Source: JBFWML01 sp050251635
GTDB taxonomy: Bacteria; Campylobacterota; Campylobacteria; Campylobacterales; SZUA-545
Length of the DNA: 64,000 bases
Reading direction: 5' to 3'
Assembly (NCBI GenBank): GCA_050251635.1
Contig: JBFWML010000003.1
Location: forward strand, 1-64,000
Of this stretch, positions 25,772-33,982 are shown piece after piece. Numbering within the stretch: the stretch's first letter is position 1; each line of letters starts with the position of its first letter. The notes beneath the pieces are model-generated. The model saw only the letters and a list, made by a program, of their open reading frames with translations, was not told the DNA's origin and did no database searches. Position numbers and translations under genes: made by a program.

Positions 25772-28085
25772 GCTTGCCCAGTATCTTCGCCAGCGCTTCG
25801 CCTTCGATCACCCCCTCTGCAACCAGCAGTTTCGCCAGCATCTCCACCGAACTCCAGTGTTCATCCAGCAGCAGCCTAGCCTGCTCTTCGGCGCGTTGCA
25901 GCCACAGCCGCACCCGCTCTTCGATCCGCGACGAGAAGGGGATATAGCCCAGATCCCTCGAAAGGGAGCCGACGCTGAGAAAGCCCAGCTCTTCATCCAG
26001 CCCCAGCGTCGAGACCGCCAGCCACGCCAGCCGCGTTGCGCTTTCGAGATCGCCCACCGCCCCGCTGTCAAGGGCATTTTCGCCGAAGGCCCTTTTCTGG
26101 GCCAGCCGCCCCGCCATCAAGACACTTAAGGTGTTCATGGCCTCTTGGCGGGTGAGGTTTGAGATCTTCTCATCCACCTCGTAGGCCACAAACCCCAGCG
26201 CTCCGGCCCGCGGTGCCACCGTCACCTGCTCGATCGCGTTTTGCGGCTGCAGATGCGATGAGATGACCGCGTGCCCCGCTTCGTGCCAAGCGGTCATCTC
26301 CAGCTCCCGTTCGTAGTTTTTCAAGGCGGTGCCTTCGATCTTATGGCCGTATTTGAGGGTGTTGATCTGCTCGATCAAAATCGTTTGAGTCAGGCGCTCT
26401 TCCCCGCGCCGTGCCGCTTCGAGGGTGCAGCCGCGAACCATCTTTTCCAGTTCGCGGCCCCCCAGTCCCCCGGTCATGCGGGCTAAGCGCTCCAGATCGA
26501 TATCCGGTTCGTGCGGGTGTTCGAGCAGTCTGGATAAAAAAGCCTTTCTGGCCTCGTGATCGAGTTCGGGTACCTCCAAAACCAGATCCAGCCTTCCGGC
26601 GCTGCGAAGCACGTCGGGCACTTCATCGATCTCCTGCGCGGTGGCCAGGGTGAATATGCCCTTGGCGGATTGATCAAGCCGTTTGATCAGCCATTCCGAG
26701 GGCACGGTGGTTACCAGCCCCTGCACGACCCCTTTGGCATCGAGTTCCTCCAGCAGTACCACGGCGGGGGCATAGAGGGCCGCCTTTTCGTAGAGCTGCT
26801 CTAAAAATGCTTCGTCAAAGAGGGCCGCTCCCGAGGCCTCCAGACAGGGCCAGCCCGCCTCGGCCGCAAAGGCGCGCGCAAGGGCCGCTTTGCCGACCCC
26901 TTCGGGTCCGCACAGCAGCATTCCCTTGGGTGCCTGCGCGCCAAAGCGCTCCAGACGATCGGGCTCTTTGAGCAGCGTCAAAATCTCGCCGAGGCTTTTT
27001 TTGGCATGTTTCTGACCGGGAATGGTTCCAAAGCCGCCGTTGGGATAGGAGACCTTAAGCGCCCCCTGCCAGACGGGGGGCAGCGCTCTGGGCAGTATTT
27101 GCGCATCCGCAAGCAGTAAGACGGTTTTGTCCGCCTCCGCACGGGTTTTCCAGCTCAAGCGGACGGTTTCGTTCCCCCGGGTCAGACGCCATGCCCACTC
27201 CTGCGGGGCCTTTAGGCACGCCTTCAGCAGCCGCGCCGGCCGCGCACCCAGTACCACCTCCACGCGGCCACCCTTGAGGGCTTCGCGGCTTAGGGTGTCC
27301 AGAAAATAGCCCGGCAAATGCTTGGCGATCCGCTGGGCGTTGAGCCAGGGGGCAAAAAAGAGGGTGATGAGCGCGGCGGTCTCAAAGGGTTTTTCAAAAG
27401 TGACCTCAAGATGGCCTTTAATCCTAAGCGGCTCGATCAGTCCCTCAAGGGTTTTGCGGGCAATCTTAAAGAGCGTCTCCAGCCGCATGGGATCAAAAAC
27501 AATCACCGGGTTGAGAGCAAGTCGGGAGAGCAGCGCGGCGTCAATCCCGTGGCCGCCGTAGGCCAGATGCTCCATTAAGACCCCTTGGGCATAGAAGGGC
27601 TCTTCGTAAAAACGCCGGACGAAGGTTTCGTCACGGTAGAGCGTCTCCCCTGAGTGCAGGGCGATAAAAATAAGATTTTTTTGCAGGTGGGGGCGAAAGA
27701 GGGGTTCGCTTAGCAAAGAAAGCAGCGCGGTTTGCGTGCTTTCGGGGGATTTTTCGACCCCTTCGATAAAAACCAAACCCTCCGGGTGGTCCGTCACAAA
27801 AGCCAGAAGGGGGCTTTCGTCGCCGAGCAAAACCGAGGCGTCGGCAAAGCGTTGCAGATCAAAAACGCCCATCGGCCGTTCCAAAGCGGCTGCGAGGGCT
27901 GAGGCCAGGTGTTTTTTCCCGCTGTTGGCGGATCCGCAGAGGGTAAGCGTGAAGGGTTCGTCCCCGTTGCCGCCAAGCAGATGGCGTTGCCAGAGGGCAG
28001 CCAGCAGGGCAGTCTGTTTGGGCCGATCGAAGACGGTGTGCCCAAGGCGGGCTTGAAGCGTTTGTATGGAGGGATTGGTTTTCAA
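25761..28085 (-). CDS. Soluble FtsH-like protein: two AAA regions plus M41 metallopeptidase
   Basis: A 774-residue protein with no membrane segment. Residues about 30–230 form a degenerate ClpA-like ATPase with GSANSGKKH as Walker A. Residues about 355–580 form an FtsH-type AAA module with Walker A GPEGVGKAA (about 391–399) and a Walker B-like VVLLEELD, with RSAGRLDLVLEVP in place of the usual RPGRFDR. The M41 domain follows with the zinc site WHEAGHAV (about 598–605) and SGAVGDLESATRLAW as the third-ligand region. This differs from membrane FtsH and is probably a dedicated protease for an unknown substrate. The start is TTG (an in-frame stop lies upstream). It converges with, and overlaps by 11 bases, the STAS–CheX gene. 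Confidence 0.85.
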   Translation of the reverse strand: MKTNPSIQTLQARLGHTVFDRPKQTALLAALWQRHLLGGNGDEPFTLTLCGSANSGKKHLASALAAALERPMGVFDLQRFADASVLLGDESPLLAFVTDHPEGLVFIEGVEKSPESTQTALLSLLSEPLFRPHLQKNLIFIALHSGETLYRDETFVRRFYEEPFYAQGVLMEHLAYGGHGIDAALLSRLALNPVIVFDPMRLETLFKIARKTLEGLIEPLRIKGHLEVTFEKPFETAALITLFFAPWLNAQRIAKHLPGYFLDTLSREALKGGRVEVVLGARPARLLKACLKAPQEWAWRLTRGNETVRLSWKTRAEADKTVLLLADAQILPRALPPVWQGALKVSYPNGGFGTIPGQKHAKKSLGEILTLLKEPDRLERFGAQAPKGMLLCGPEGVGKAALARAFAAEAGWPCLEASGAALFDEAFLEQLYEKAALYAPAVVLLEELDAKGVVQGLVTTVPSEWLIKRLDQSAKGIFTLATAQEIDEVPDVLRSAGRLDLVLEVPELDHEARKAFLSRLLEHPHEPDIDLERLARMTGGLGGRELEKMVRGCTLEAARRGEERLTQTILIEQINTLKYGHKIEGTALKNYERELEMTAWHEAGHAVISSHLQPQNAIEQVTVAPRAGALGFVAYEVDEKISNLTRQEAMNTLSVLMAGRLAQKRAFGENALDSGAVGDLESATRLAWLAVSTLGLDEELGFLSVGSLSRDLGYIPFSSRIEERVRLWLQRAEEQARLLLDEHWSSVEMLAKLLVAEGVIEGEALAKILGKPTK

Positions 28086-28146
28086 GAAAGCCCCGTTTTT
28101 GCAAAGTGCAAAAGGGTAACCAATAAATGTTGAACAATATCAAAAT

Positions 28147-28155
28147 GGGGGGGGG
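28147..28155. repeat. Homopolymer G9/C9 tract
   Basis: Nine consecutive G on the plus strand (C on the minus strand) lie between tRNA-Asp and the start of the FtsH-like gene, 62 bases upstream of its TTG. Tracts of 8–10 G are classic slipped-strand sites in Campylobacterota, though here the tract is in a leader and not in a coding frame. Confidence 0.7.
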
Positions 28156-28165
28156 TGAAAAAGAG

Positions 28166-28242
28166 TGGCGGTCCGGACGGGGCTCGAACCCGCGACCTCC
28201 GCCGTGACAGGGCGGCATTCTAACCAACTGAACTACCGGACC
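28166..28242 (-). tRNA. tRNA-Asp (GTC)
   Basis: A 77-base cloverleaf with encoded CCA. The acceptor stem is GGTCCGG/CCGGACC, the D arm AGTTCAGTTGGTTA, the anticodon loop CTGTCAC (anticodon GTC) and the T arm GGTTCGAGCC. It is the last gene of a four-tRNA cluster transcribed on the minus strand. Confidence 0.97.
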
Positions 28243-28281
28243 ACTCTAAAAGAAGAGAAACAGTGAAACACGCTGAAACGA

Positions 28282-28357
28282 TGGTGGTCGCTACTGGGCT
28301 CGAACCAATGACATCCACCTTGTAAGGGTGGCGCTCTACCAACTGAGCTAAGCGACC
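28282..28357 (-). tRNA. tRNA-Val (TAC)
   Basis: A 76-base cloverleaf with encoded CCA. The acceptor stem is GGTCGCT/AGCGACC, the D arm AGCTCAGTTGGTAGAGC, the anticodon loop CTTACAA (anticodon TAC) and the T arm TGGTTCGAGCCCA. Third of four tRNAs in the cluster. Confidence 0.97.
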
Positions 28358-28367
28358 GGTTTTCTAG

Positions 28368-28444
28368 TGGCGTCCCCAAGAGGATTTGAACCTCTGTTGC
28401 CGCCTCGAAAAGACGGGGTCCTTGGCCACTAGACGATGGGGACC
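28368..28444 (-). tRNA. tRNA-Glu (TTC)
   Basis: A 77-base cloverleaf with encoded CCA. The acceptor stem is GGTCCCC/GGGGAC, the D arm CGTCTAGTGGCCAAGG is typical of glutamate tRNAs, the anticodon loop is TTTTCGA (anticodon TTC) and the T arm GAGGTTCAAATCCTC. Second of four. Confidence 0.97.
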
Positions 28445-28496
28445 CGAGGAAAGTGAAATAATAACGTTTATCACTGATAAGAGTCAAAGAACAAAG

Positions 28497-28572
28497 TGGT
28501 GACCCGTGTTGGACTCGAACCAACGACCCTCTCATTAAAAGTGAGATGCTCTACCAACTGAGCTAACGGGTC
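28497..28572 (-). tRNA. tRNA-Lys (TTT)
   Basis: A 76-base cloverleaf with encoded CCA. The acceptor stem is GACCCGT/ACGGGTC, the D arm AGCTCAGTTGGTAGAGC, the anticodon loop CTTTTAA (anticodon TTT) and the T arm TTGGTTCGAGTCCAA. First gene of the cluster, about 13 bases from the predicted transcript start. Confidence 0.97.
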
Positions 28573-28591
28573 ACACGAAATGTGAGGCAGA

Positions 28592-28620
28592 ATTTTAGTC
28601 GAAAAAAAAATGCCTGTCAA
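28592..28620 (-). promoter_or_regulatory. Near-consensus sigma-70 promoter of the tRNA cluster
   Basis: On the minus strand a perfect −35 TTGACA (28615–28620) is separated by 17 bases, including nine T, from −10 TAAAAT (28592–28597). Transcription should start near 28585, just before tRNA-Lys. The A/T-run spacer may bend the DNA. This is the best promoter in the window, as expected for stable RNA. Confidence 0.88.
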
Positions 28621-28637
28621 GAGTTTTTTGAAAAAAT

Positions 28638-29321
28638 CTAGCGCATTTGTAAATGGCGGGTCAAAAGCAGTCTCAGGGCGTGATAGGCCGACTGGTGTTG
28701 CACCTGAGAGCGATCGCCCTTGAGATGCAAAGCCTCAACGATCGGCTCGTTTGCGCGGGCCATGACGCCCACAAAAACGGTGCCGACCGGTTTTTGCGGC
28801 GTGCCCCCGTCGGGTCCGGCGATCCCGCTAATGGCCAAAGCCACATCGGCATCGGTGCGCAGGAGCGCCCCTTCAAGCATCTCCTCGACACAGGGGGCGC
28901 TGACGGCGCCGTAGCGTTCCAGCGTATCGGAGCCCACCCCCAGCCACGCGGTTTTGAGGCGGTTGGAGTAGGTGACAAGCGAGCCCTCCAAAACGGCCGA
29001 GCAGCCGGGGATTCGGGTAAAGAGCGCGGCAAGCAGCCCGCCCGTGCAGCTTTCGGCGAAGGTGATGCGCTCCTGCCGTCTGGCAAGTTCCGCGACCGCC
29101 CAGGCAAAGGGGTTTTGGACAAAGAGCGCCTTGGGGTAGAGCAGGGCTTCGGCCTCCTTCATAAAAGCATTCCCCGCTTCATCATCCGGGGCTTTTAAAA
29201 CGCTCCATCCGCCGGTGTGCCTGCCGATGGCCGGCGAACAACCCAGCCGCTTGGCCGCGCCGGAGGTCAACGTAAGCGCCGACGCGGGATCGATGCCGAA
29301 CAGATGCAGGGTCAACTCCAC
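28638..29321 (-). CDS. CinA C-terminal family protein (PncC-type NMN amidohydrolase)
   Basis: A 227-residue protein. Residues about 75–225 are the CinA C-terminal domain with FAESCTGGLLAALFTRIPGCS, TYSNRLKTAWLGV and ISGIAGPDGGTPQKPVGTVF, the signatures of nicotinamide-nucleotide deamidase PncC, which recycles NMN released by DNA ligase. The N-terminal 70 residues (FGIDPASALTL…) do not look like the usual MoaB-like half of full CinA and may be a small divergent remnant. The start is GTG. It lies divergent from ppk2. Confidence 0.88.
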   Translation of the reverse strand: MELTLHLFGIDPASALTLTSGAAKRLGCSPAIGRHTGGWSVLKAPDDEAGNAFMKEAEALLYPKALFVQNPFAWAVAELARRQERITFAESCTGGLLAALFTRIPGCSAVLEGSLVTYSNRLKTAWLGVGSDTLERYGAVSAPCVEEMLEGALLRTDADVALAISGIAGPDGGTPQKPVGTVFVGVMARANEPIVEALHLKGDRSQVQHQSAYHALRLLLTRHLQMR

Positions 29322-29413
29322 GCAGGGTTCCTTTGGAGGCTAAGCCGTTTTCGATTACCATACCAATAGACGCTTAAAAGACGCCGAGCCAGAGACACCC
29401 CACAAAGGCTTTG

Positions 29414-30253
29414 ATGATGTCAAAGGATAAAAAGAAAAAAGAGCACCGCGAACCGCCAAAAGAGTTGATTGACGGGAGTGAAGAGCTCTTCAACGAGGCG
29501 GGCAAGCTGAAGGGCAAATTCTACAACAAAGAGTTGATCGCGCTTCAAGAGGAGCTTGTCAAGCTGCAAAACTGGGTCATTGCCAACGAAAAACGGCTGC
29601 TTGTGATCTTTGAAGGGCGTGATGCCGCAGGCAAGGGCGGGGTGATTAAACGCATCACCGAATACCTCAATCCCCGGGGCGCGCGGGTGGTGGCGCTTTT
29701 AAAACCCTCCGATGTGGAGCGCAAGCAGTGGTATTTCCAGCGCTATGTCAGCCAATTGCCCAATGCGGGGGAGATGGTCTTTTTCGATCGCAGCTGGTAT
29801 AACCGCGCCGGGGTCGAGAAGGTGATGAACTTCTGCTCCCAGGAGGAGTATCAGAAGTTTATGCATCAGGTGCCGATGTTTGAACAGATGCTGGTTGAGG
29901 ACGGCATTATTATGTTTAAATATTTTTTGACCATCGACAAAGAGGAGCAGGTTAACCGCATCAACGCCCGCAAGGGCGATCCGCTCAAGCGGTGGAAGCT
30001 TTCGGATATGGACCTTAAGTCGATCAAGTTCTATGACGACTACACCAAGGCCAAAGTTGAGATGCTGGCGCGCACGCACACGCCCTACAGCCCTTGGATT
30101 GTGGTGGACGCCAACGATAAACGGCGCGCGCGGCTGAATATTATCCGGGACATTCTCAGCCATATCGACTATAAGGGCAAGGGGGACGCGTCGGTTTCTC
30201 TGGCCTCCGATCCGCGCATTGTTAAACTCTACAGCCATCTGGTGAAGTATTAA
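29414..30253 (+). CDS. ppk2: Polyphosphate kinase 2
   Basis: A 279-residue PPK2 that transfers phosphate between polyphosphate and nucleoside diphosphates or monophosphates. Walker A lies in FEGRDAAGKGGVIKR (about 66–80), Walker B in VFFDRSWYNRAGVE, and the lid-region motif in SPWIVVDANDKRRARLN; these are the family hallmarks. ATG 29414 and 29417 are adjacent possible starts, both at good distance from AAAGG. The N terminus is Lys-rich. The stop overlaps the next ATG (TAATG), so translation of the two genes is probably coupled. Confidence 0.95.
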   Translation: MMSKDKKKKEHREPPKELIDGSEELFNEAGKLKGKFYNKELIALQEELVKLQNWVIANEKRLLVIFEGRDAAGKGGVIKRITEYLNPRGARVVALLKPSDVERKQWYFQRYVSQLPNAGEMVFFDRSWYNRAGVEKVMNFCSQEEYQKFMHQVPMFEQMLVEDGIIMFKYFLTIDKEEQVNRINARKGDPLKRWKLSDMDLKSIKFYDDYTKAKVEMLARTHTPYSPWIVVDANDKRRARLNIIRDILSHIDYKGKGDASVSLASDPRIVKLYSHLVKY

Positions 30254-31071
30254 TGCGGATTTTGATTGCGGGCGGCGGCGGCTTTGTGGGGCGGCATATT
30301 GTGGAGCGCTTCGGCGATCGGCACGACTTTATCAATCTTTCTCTCAGCACCGCCCTTGAGGGCGCGGTCAATAACATCCGCGTCGATCTGACCCGTCCGC
30401 TGGATTTTCTCAAGCTCGATAAGCCCGTTGATCTGATTATCAACTGCGTCGAGTGCCATCCGGTCAGCTTTGCGGGCGATGCCGAGATGAAAAAAGCCTA
30501 TCTGCTGATTGTCCGCCATCTGCTCGAATACGCCAAAAACAACCATTCGCCTAAATTTATGCACTTTTCGGTCAACAATATCGGTACCGTCGAAAATGAC
30601 TATCAGCAGGCGAAGTTCGTGGCCGAAGGGATTGTGGAACATTCGGGGCTGACCCATCTGATCTTCAAACCCTCGATTATTTTTGGCGACAAAAGTCCGC
30701 TCGATCGGCTGATTGAAGCGGTGATGAGCCGCGGAGTTTTGCCCCGGTTTTGGGATAAACGGGTCAAGATTTCGCCGGTGCATATCTCCGACGTGCTGGA
30801 AAATGTGGGCCACGCGCTGGAAAACGACGGCTGCTGGAACAACACCTATTCCCTGTGTGGCCCGGAGTATATGGGCTTTGAGGAGATATTGCTCCGCCAT
30901 GCGCCCATGAAACCCCGTTTTTTCAAGGCCCCGGCCTTTGCCCAGCGGGCGGTGTTGAACAAAACCTTCCAGGATGCGCCGCCCCGTCATTTAAAGCTGC
31001 TGCTTGACTGGATTGGCTCGGACAATCTCTGCGCCAAAGCCCCCCTTCTTCGTCCCCAGGTTTTTTACTAA
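30253..31071 (+). CDS. Atypical extended SDR / NAD(P)-binding epimerase-like protein
   Basis: A 272-residue Rossmann protein with nucleotide motif GGGGFVGRHIVE near the N terminus. Its later elements resemble complex I 39-kDa-type (NDUFA9-like) SDRs: FMHFSVNNIG, YQQAKFVAEGIV (a Y-x3-K motif) and FKPSIIFGDKSPLDRL, with VKISPVHISDVLENV. The Ser/Tyr/Lys set is partly present, so catalysis is possible. The exact substrate is unknown. It is coupled to ppk2 by TAATG and followed by ileS after 51 bases. Confidence 0.8.
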   Translation: MRILIAGGGGFVGRHIVERFGDRHDFINLSLSTALEGAVNNIRVDLTRPLDFLKLDKPVDLIINCVECHPVSFAGDAEMKKAYLLIVRHLLEYAKNNHSPKFMHFSVNNIGTVENDYQQAKFVAEGIVEHSGLTHLIFKPSIIFGDKSPLDRLIEAVMSRGVLPRFWDKRVKISPVHISDVLENVGHALENDGCWNNTYSLCGPEYMGFEEILLRHAPMKPRFFKAPAFAQRAVLNKTFQDAPPRHLKLLLDWIGSDNLCAKAPLLRPQVFY

Positions 31072-31122
31072 CCCTGTACTATGATGCGGCCATCAAAAGG
31101 CCGCCCTTTTTCTGGAGTAATC

Positions 31123-33885
31123 ATGGACTATAAAGCCACCCTGTTTTTGCCCAACCCCTCTTTTCCCATGCGGGGCAATCTGCCCGAAAACGAACCCAAG
31201 CGTTACCAAAAATGGCTGGACGAAAAACAGTACGACAAAATGAAAGCCCGCCGCCAAGGCGCGCCGCTCTTTACGTTGCACGACGGCCCGCCCTATGCCA
31301 ACGGCCATACGCACATCGGCCATGCGCTCAACAAAGTGCTGAAGGACATGATTGTCAAACAGCACTACTTTGCGGGTTACGATGTGCGCTTTACCCCCGG
31401 CTGGGACTGCCACGGCCTGCCGATCGAGCAGCAGGTGGAAAAGGCGCTGGGCGCGGAGAAAAAAGAGCTGACCCCCAAGGGCGAAATCCGCCGTCTCTGC
31501 CGCGAACACGCCGCCAAATTTGTCGCCATTCAAAAGAGCGAGTTTCAGGCGCTGGGCGTTATGGCCGACTGGGATAAACCCTATGTCACCATGGATTACC
31601 GCTTCGAAGCCGAAATCTACCGCGAACTGTGCCGCGTAGCCAAAGCGGGGCTTTTGGTGGAGCGCAAAAAGCCGGTTTACTGGTCGTGGGCGGCCAAAAC
31701 CGCGCTGGCGGAAGCGGAAGTGGAGTATCAGGATAAAGAGTCCGATTCGATTTTCGTCGCTTTCAACCTCACCGAAGAGTCCTGCAAGAAGCTCGGCGTC
31801 GCCGAAGCCAAAGCGGTCATCTGGACAACGACCCCGTGGACCTTGCCCGCCAACGTAGCGATCGCGCTCAACCCCGATGAGGTTTATATCACCACCACCG
31901 ACGGTTTTCTGGTGGCCCGCGAACGGTATCAGTCGCTGATCGATCAAGGGGTGATCACGGGCGATCCGGCCCGCAGTTTTGAGGGTAATGCCTGCGATCG
32001 GCTTGAGGCAATCAACCCGCTTAACGGTCACAAAAGTTTATTGATTATGGGCCGCCATGTCAGTATGGAGGACGGCACGGGGTTGGTGCACACCGCGCCG
32101 GGCCACGGCGAAGACGACTACCGCGCGGGGCTGCTTTACGATCTGCCCGTTGTGATGCCGGTGGACGAAAACGGTTGTTACGATCAGACGATCGTGCGCG
32201 AAAAACTGCTGCCCGATGCCGAAAGCTTCGTGGGGATGCATATCTTTAAAGCCAACGCGATCATTTTGGAAAAGCTGGGCGGCGCGCTGCTTAAGCACAC
32301 CCGCTTTAAACACAGCTATCCCCACTGCTGGCGCACCCATACGCCGGTGATTTTCCGCGCGACGCGGCAGTGGTTTATCGCCATGGATGAAAATTACGCC
32401 CACGGCAAGAGTTTGCGCGAAGTGGCGCTCAAGGCGATCGAAGGGGTGACCTTTCACCCCGAAACGGGCCGCAACCGCCTCAAGACCATGGTCGAGGGTC
32501 GCCCCGACTGGTGTATCTCCCGTCAGCGCGACTGGGGTGTGCCCATCGCCTTTTTGCGCGATAAACAAAGCGGCGAGGTGGTTTATGACGAAGCGGTGCT
32601 CAATAAAACCGCCGAACTGTTCGAGCAGGAAGGGTGCGACGCGTGGGTCAACCGTCCCGTGGCCGACTTTTTGCCCGCCGGGTTTGGCACGCCTGCGGAT
32701 CGGCTCGAAAAAGTCACCGATATTCTCGATGTGTGGTTTGACAGCGGATCGACTCAGGCGGCGGTCTTAAGAAGCGGCGCTTACGATGCGGGCAAGGTGC
32801 CTGCCGACCTGTATCTGGAAGGCAGCGATCAGCATCGCGGCTGGTTTCAAAGTTCGCTTTTAACCAGTTGCGCCGCCCACGGCCATGCGCCCTACAAAGC
32901 CATTTTGACCCACGGTTTTACGGTGGACGAAAACGGCAACAAGATGAGCAAATCCAAGGGCAACGTGGTGGCTCCGGCGGATGTGATGAACAAAATGGGT
33001 TCGGAGATTTTGCGGTTGTGGGTGGCGATGAGCGATTACCGCGCCGAGGTCAAAATCAGCCAGAACATTTTGAACCAGGTGGCCGAACAGTACCGCAAGC
33101 TGCGCAACACCTTCCGTTTTATGCTGGCCAATATCGAAGACCTGCAAAAACCCGTCTCGATCGACGAAATGGGCGATTTGGACCGCTGGATTCTGGCGCG
33201 GGCCAAAACCGTCTTTGACGAAGCGCAAAGCGCCCTGGACGAATACGACTTCGCCAAGGGGCTGCACAAAATCAACAGCTTTGTGGTGGTGGAATTTTCG
33301 GGGGTTTATCTCGATCTGGTCAAAGACCGCATCTACTGCGACGCGCCCGAAAGTCTGCGCCGCCGCAGCGCGCAAAGCGCTATCTATCACATTGCCCGCA
33401 CGCTGCTGACCCTGATCGCTCCGGTGCTCACCTACACCGCCGATGAGATTATGGAGCACGCCCCCGCTATTTTGAAAAAGGAGGGCGCAGGCATCTTCGA
33501 TCTCGCCCGCAAGGCGATCGCTCCGGTTTCGTGCGAACTGGACGGCGAGTGGCTGCTGGCCCTGCGCGAAGCGTTTTTTGAGAAGGTCGATGCGCTCAAA
33601 AAATCGGGCGCAGTCAAAAATACCCTTGAGATGGCGCTGGTCTTTAGCGGCAAGAAGGCCGCAAGCCTGAGCGCGGGCGATCTGGCTGACTGGCTGACCG
33701 TTTCGTCCGCGCAGGCGGGCGAGAAACCCGACGGGCTGCTGGCGGAGTTTGAGCTGGGCGGCGAAAAGTTCTGGGTGATTAAAAGCGCGGCCCATAAATG
33801 CCCCCGCTGCTGGCGCTATGTTGCCGTTAGCGAAAACGAACCCTGCGATCGCTGCAAAGGGGTGCTCGATGCAATGGCTGGCTGA
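31123..33885 (+). CDS. ileS: Isoleucyl-tRNA synthetase
   Basis: A 920-residue class I synthetase. The HIGH-type motif is in YANGHTHIGHALN near residue 60 and KMSKS (about 607–611) is in ENGNKMSKSKGN. The editing (CP1) region contains WTTTPWTLPANVA. The C terminus carries a zinc site CPRCWRY…CDRC (about 892–912) as in bacterial type I IleRS. ATG 31123 is taken because GGAGTAATC precedes it and the conserved N terminus starts there; 14 further codons upstream are open but unlikely. Confidence 0.98.
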   Translation: MDYKATLFLPNPSFPMRGNLPENEPKRYQKWLDEKQYDKMKARRQGAPLFTLHDGPPYANGHTHIGHALNKVLKDMIVKQHYFAGYDVRFTPGWDCHGLPIEQQVEKALGAEKKELTPKGEIRRLCREHAAKFVAIQKSEFQALGVMADWDKPYVTMDYRFEAEIYRELCRVAKAGLLVERKKPVYWSWAAKTALAEAEVEYQDKESDSIFVAFNLTEESCKKLGVAEAKAVIWTTTPWTLPANVAIALNPDEVYITTTDGFLVARERYQSLIDQGVITGDPARSFEGNACDRLEAINPLNGHKSLLIMGRHVSMEDGTGLVHTAPGHGEDDYRAGLLYDLPVVMPVDENGCYDQTIVREKLLPDAESFVGMHIFKANAIILEKLGGALLKHTRFKHSYPHCWRTHTPVIFRATRQWFIAMDENYAHGKSLREVALKAIEGVTFHPETGRNRLKTMVEGRPDWCISRQRDWGVPIAFLRDKQSGEVVYDEAVLNKTAELFEQEGCDAWVNRPVADFLPAGFGTPADRLEKVTDILDVWFDSGSTQAAVLRSGAYDAGKVPADLYLEGSDQHRGWFQSSLLTSCAAHGHAPYKAILTHGFTVDENGNKMSKSKGNVVAPADVMNKMGSEILRLWVAMSDYRAEVKISQNILNQVAEQYRKLRNTFRFMLANIEDLQKPVSIDEMGDLDRWILARAKTVFDEAQSALDEYDFAKGLHKINSFVVVEFSGVYLDLVKDRIYCDAPESLRRRSAQSAIYHIARTLLTLIAPVLTYTADEIMEHAPAILKKEGAGIFDLARKAIAPVSCELDGEWLLALREAFFEKVDALKKSGAVKNTLEMALVFSGKKAASLSAGDLADWLTVSSAQAGEKPDGLLAEFELGGEKFWVIKSAAHKCPRCWRYVAVSENEPCDRCKGVLDAMAG

Positions 33886-33982
33886 ACCCGTGCCCCTGTG
33901 GCTGGAGTTCGCCACGGCGATCTTTATCGGCGCGGCTTTTCTGGCGGGCTTTCTGGCGGTTCGCCGGACAAAGAAGCGCTGA
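33869..33982 (+). CDS. Possible 37-residue membrane peptide overlapping ileS
   Basis: A short frame starts in the last codons of ileS (17-base overlap) and ends inside the convergent maf gene (59-base overlap). It encodes one hydrophobic helix (about residues 10–31, FATAIFIGAAFLAGFLA) followed by RRTKKR. The GCAAAGGGG upstream could serve as ribosome site. A positive-inside single-pass layout is suggestive, but so short a frame overlapping two genes may be chance. Confidence 0.25.
   Translation: MQWLAEPVPLWLEFATAIFIGAAFLAGFLAVRRTKKR

Noticed and set aside
28233..28535. A reverse-strand open frame of 100 codons across three tRNA genes
   Set aside because: It is a translation of tRNA sequence (the recurring GSLVRVQHGSP-type string typical of tRNA genes read as protein).
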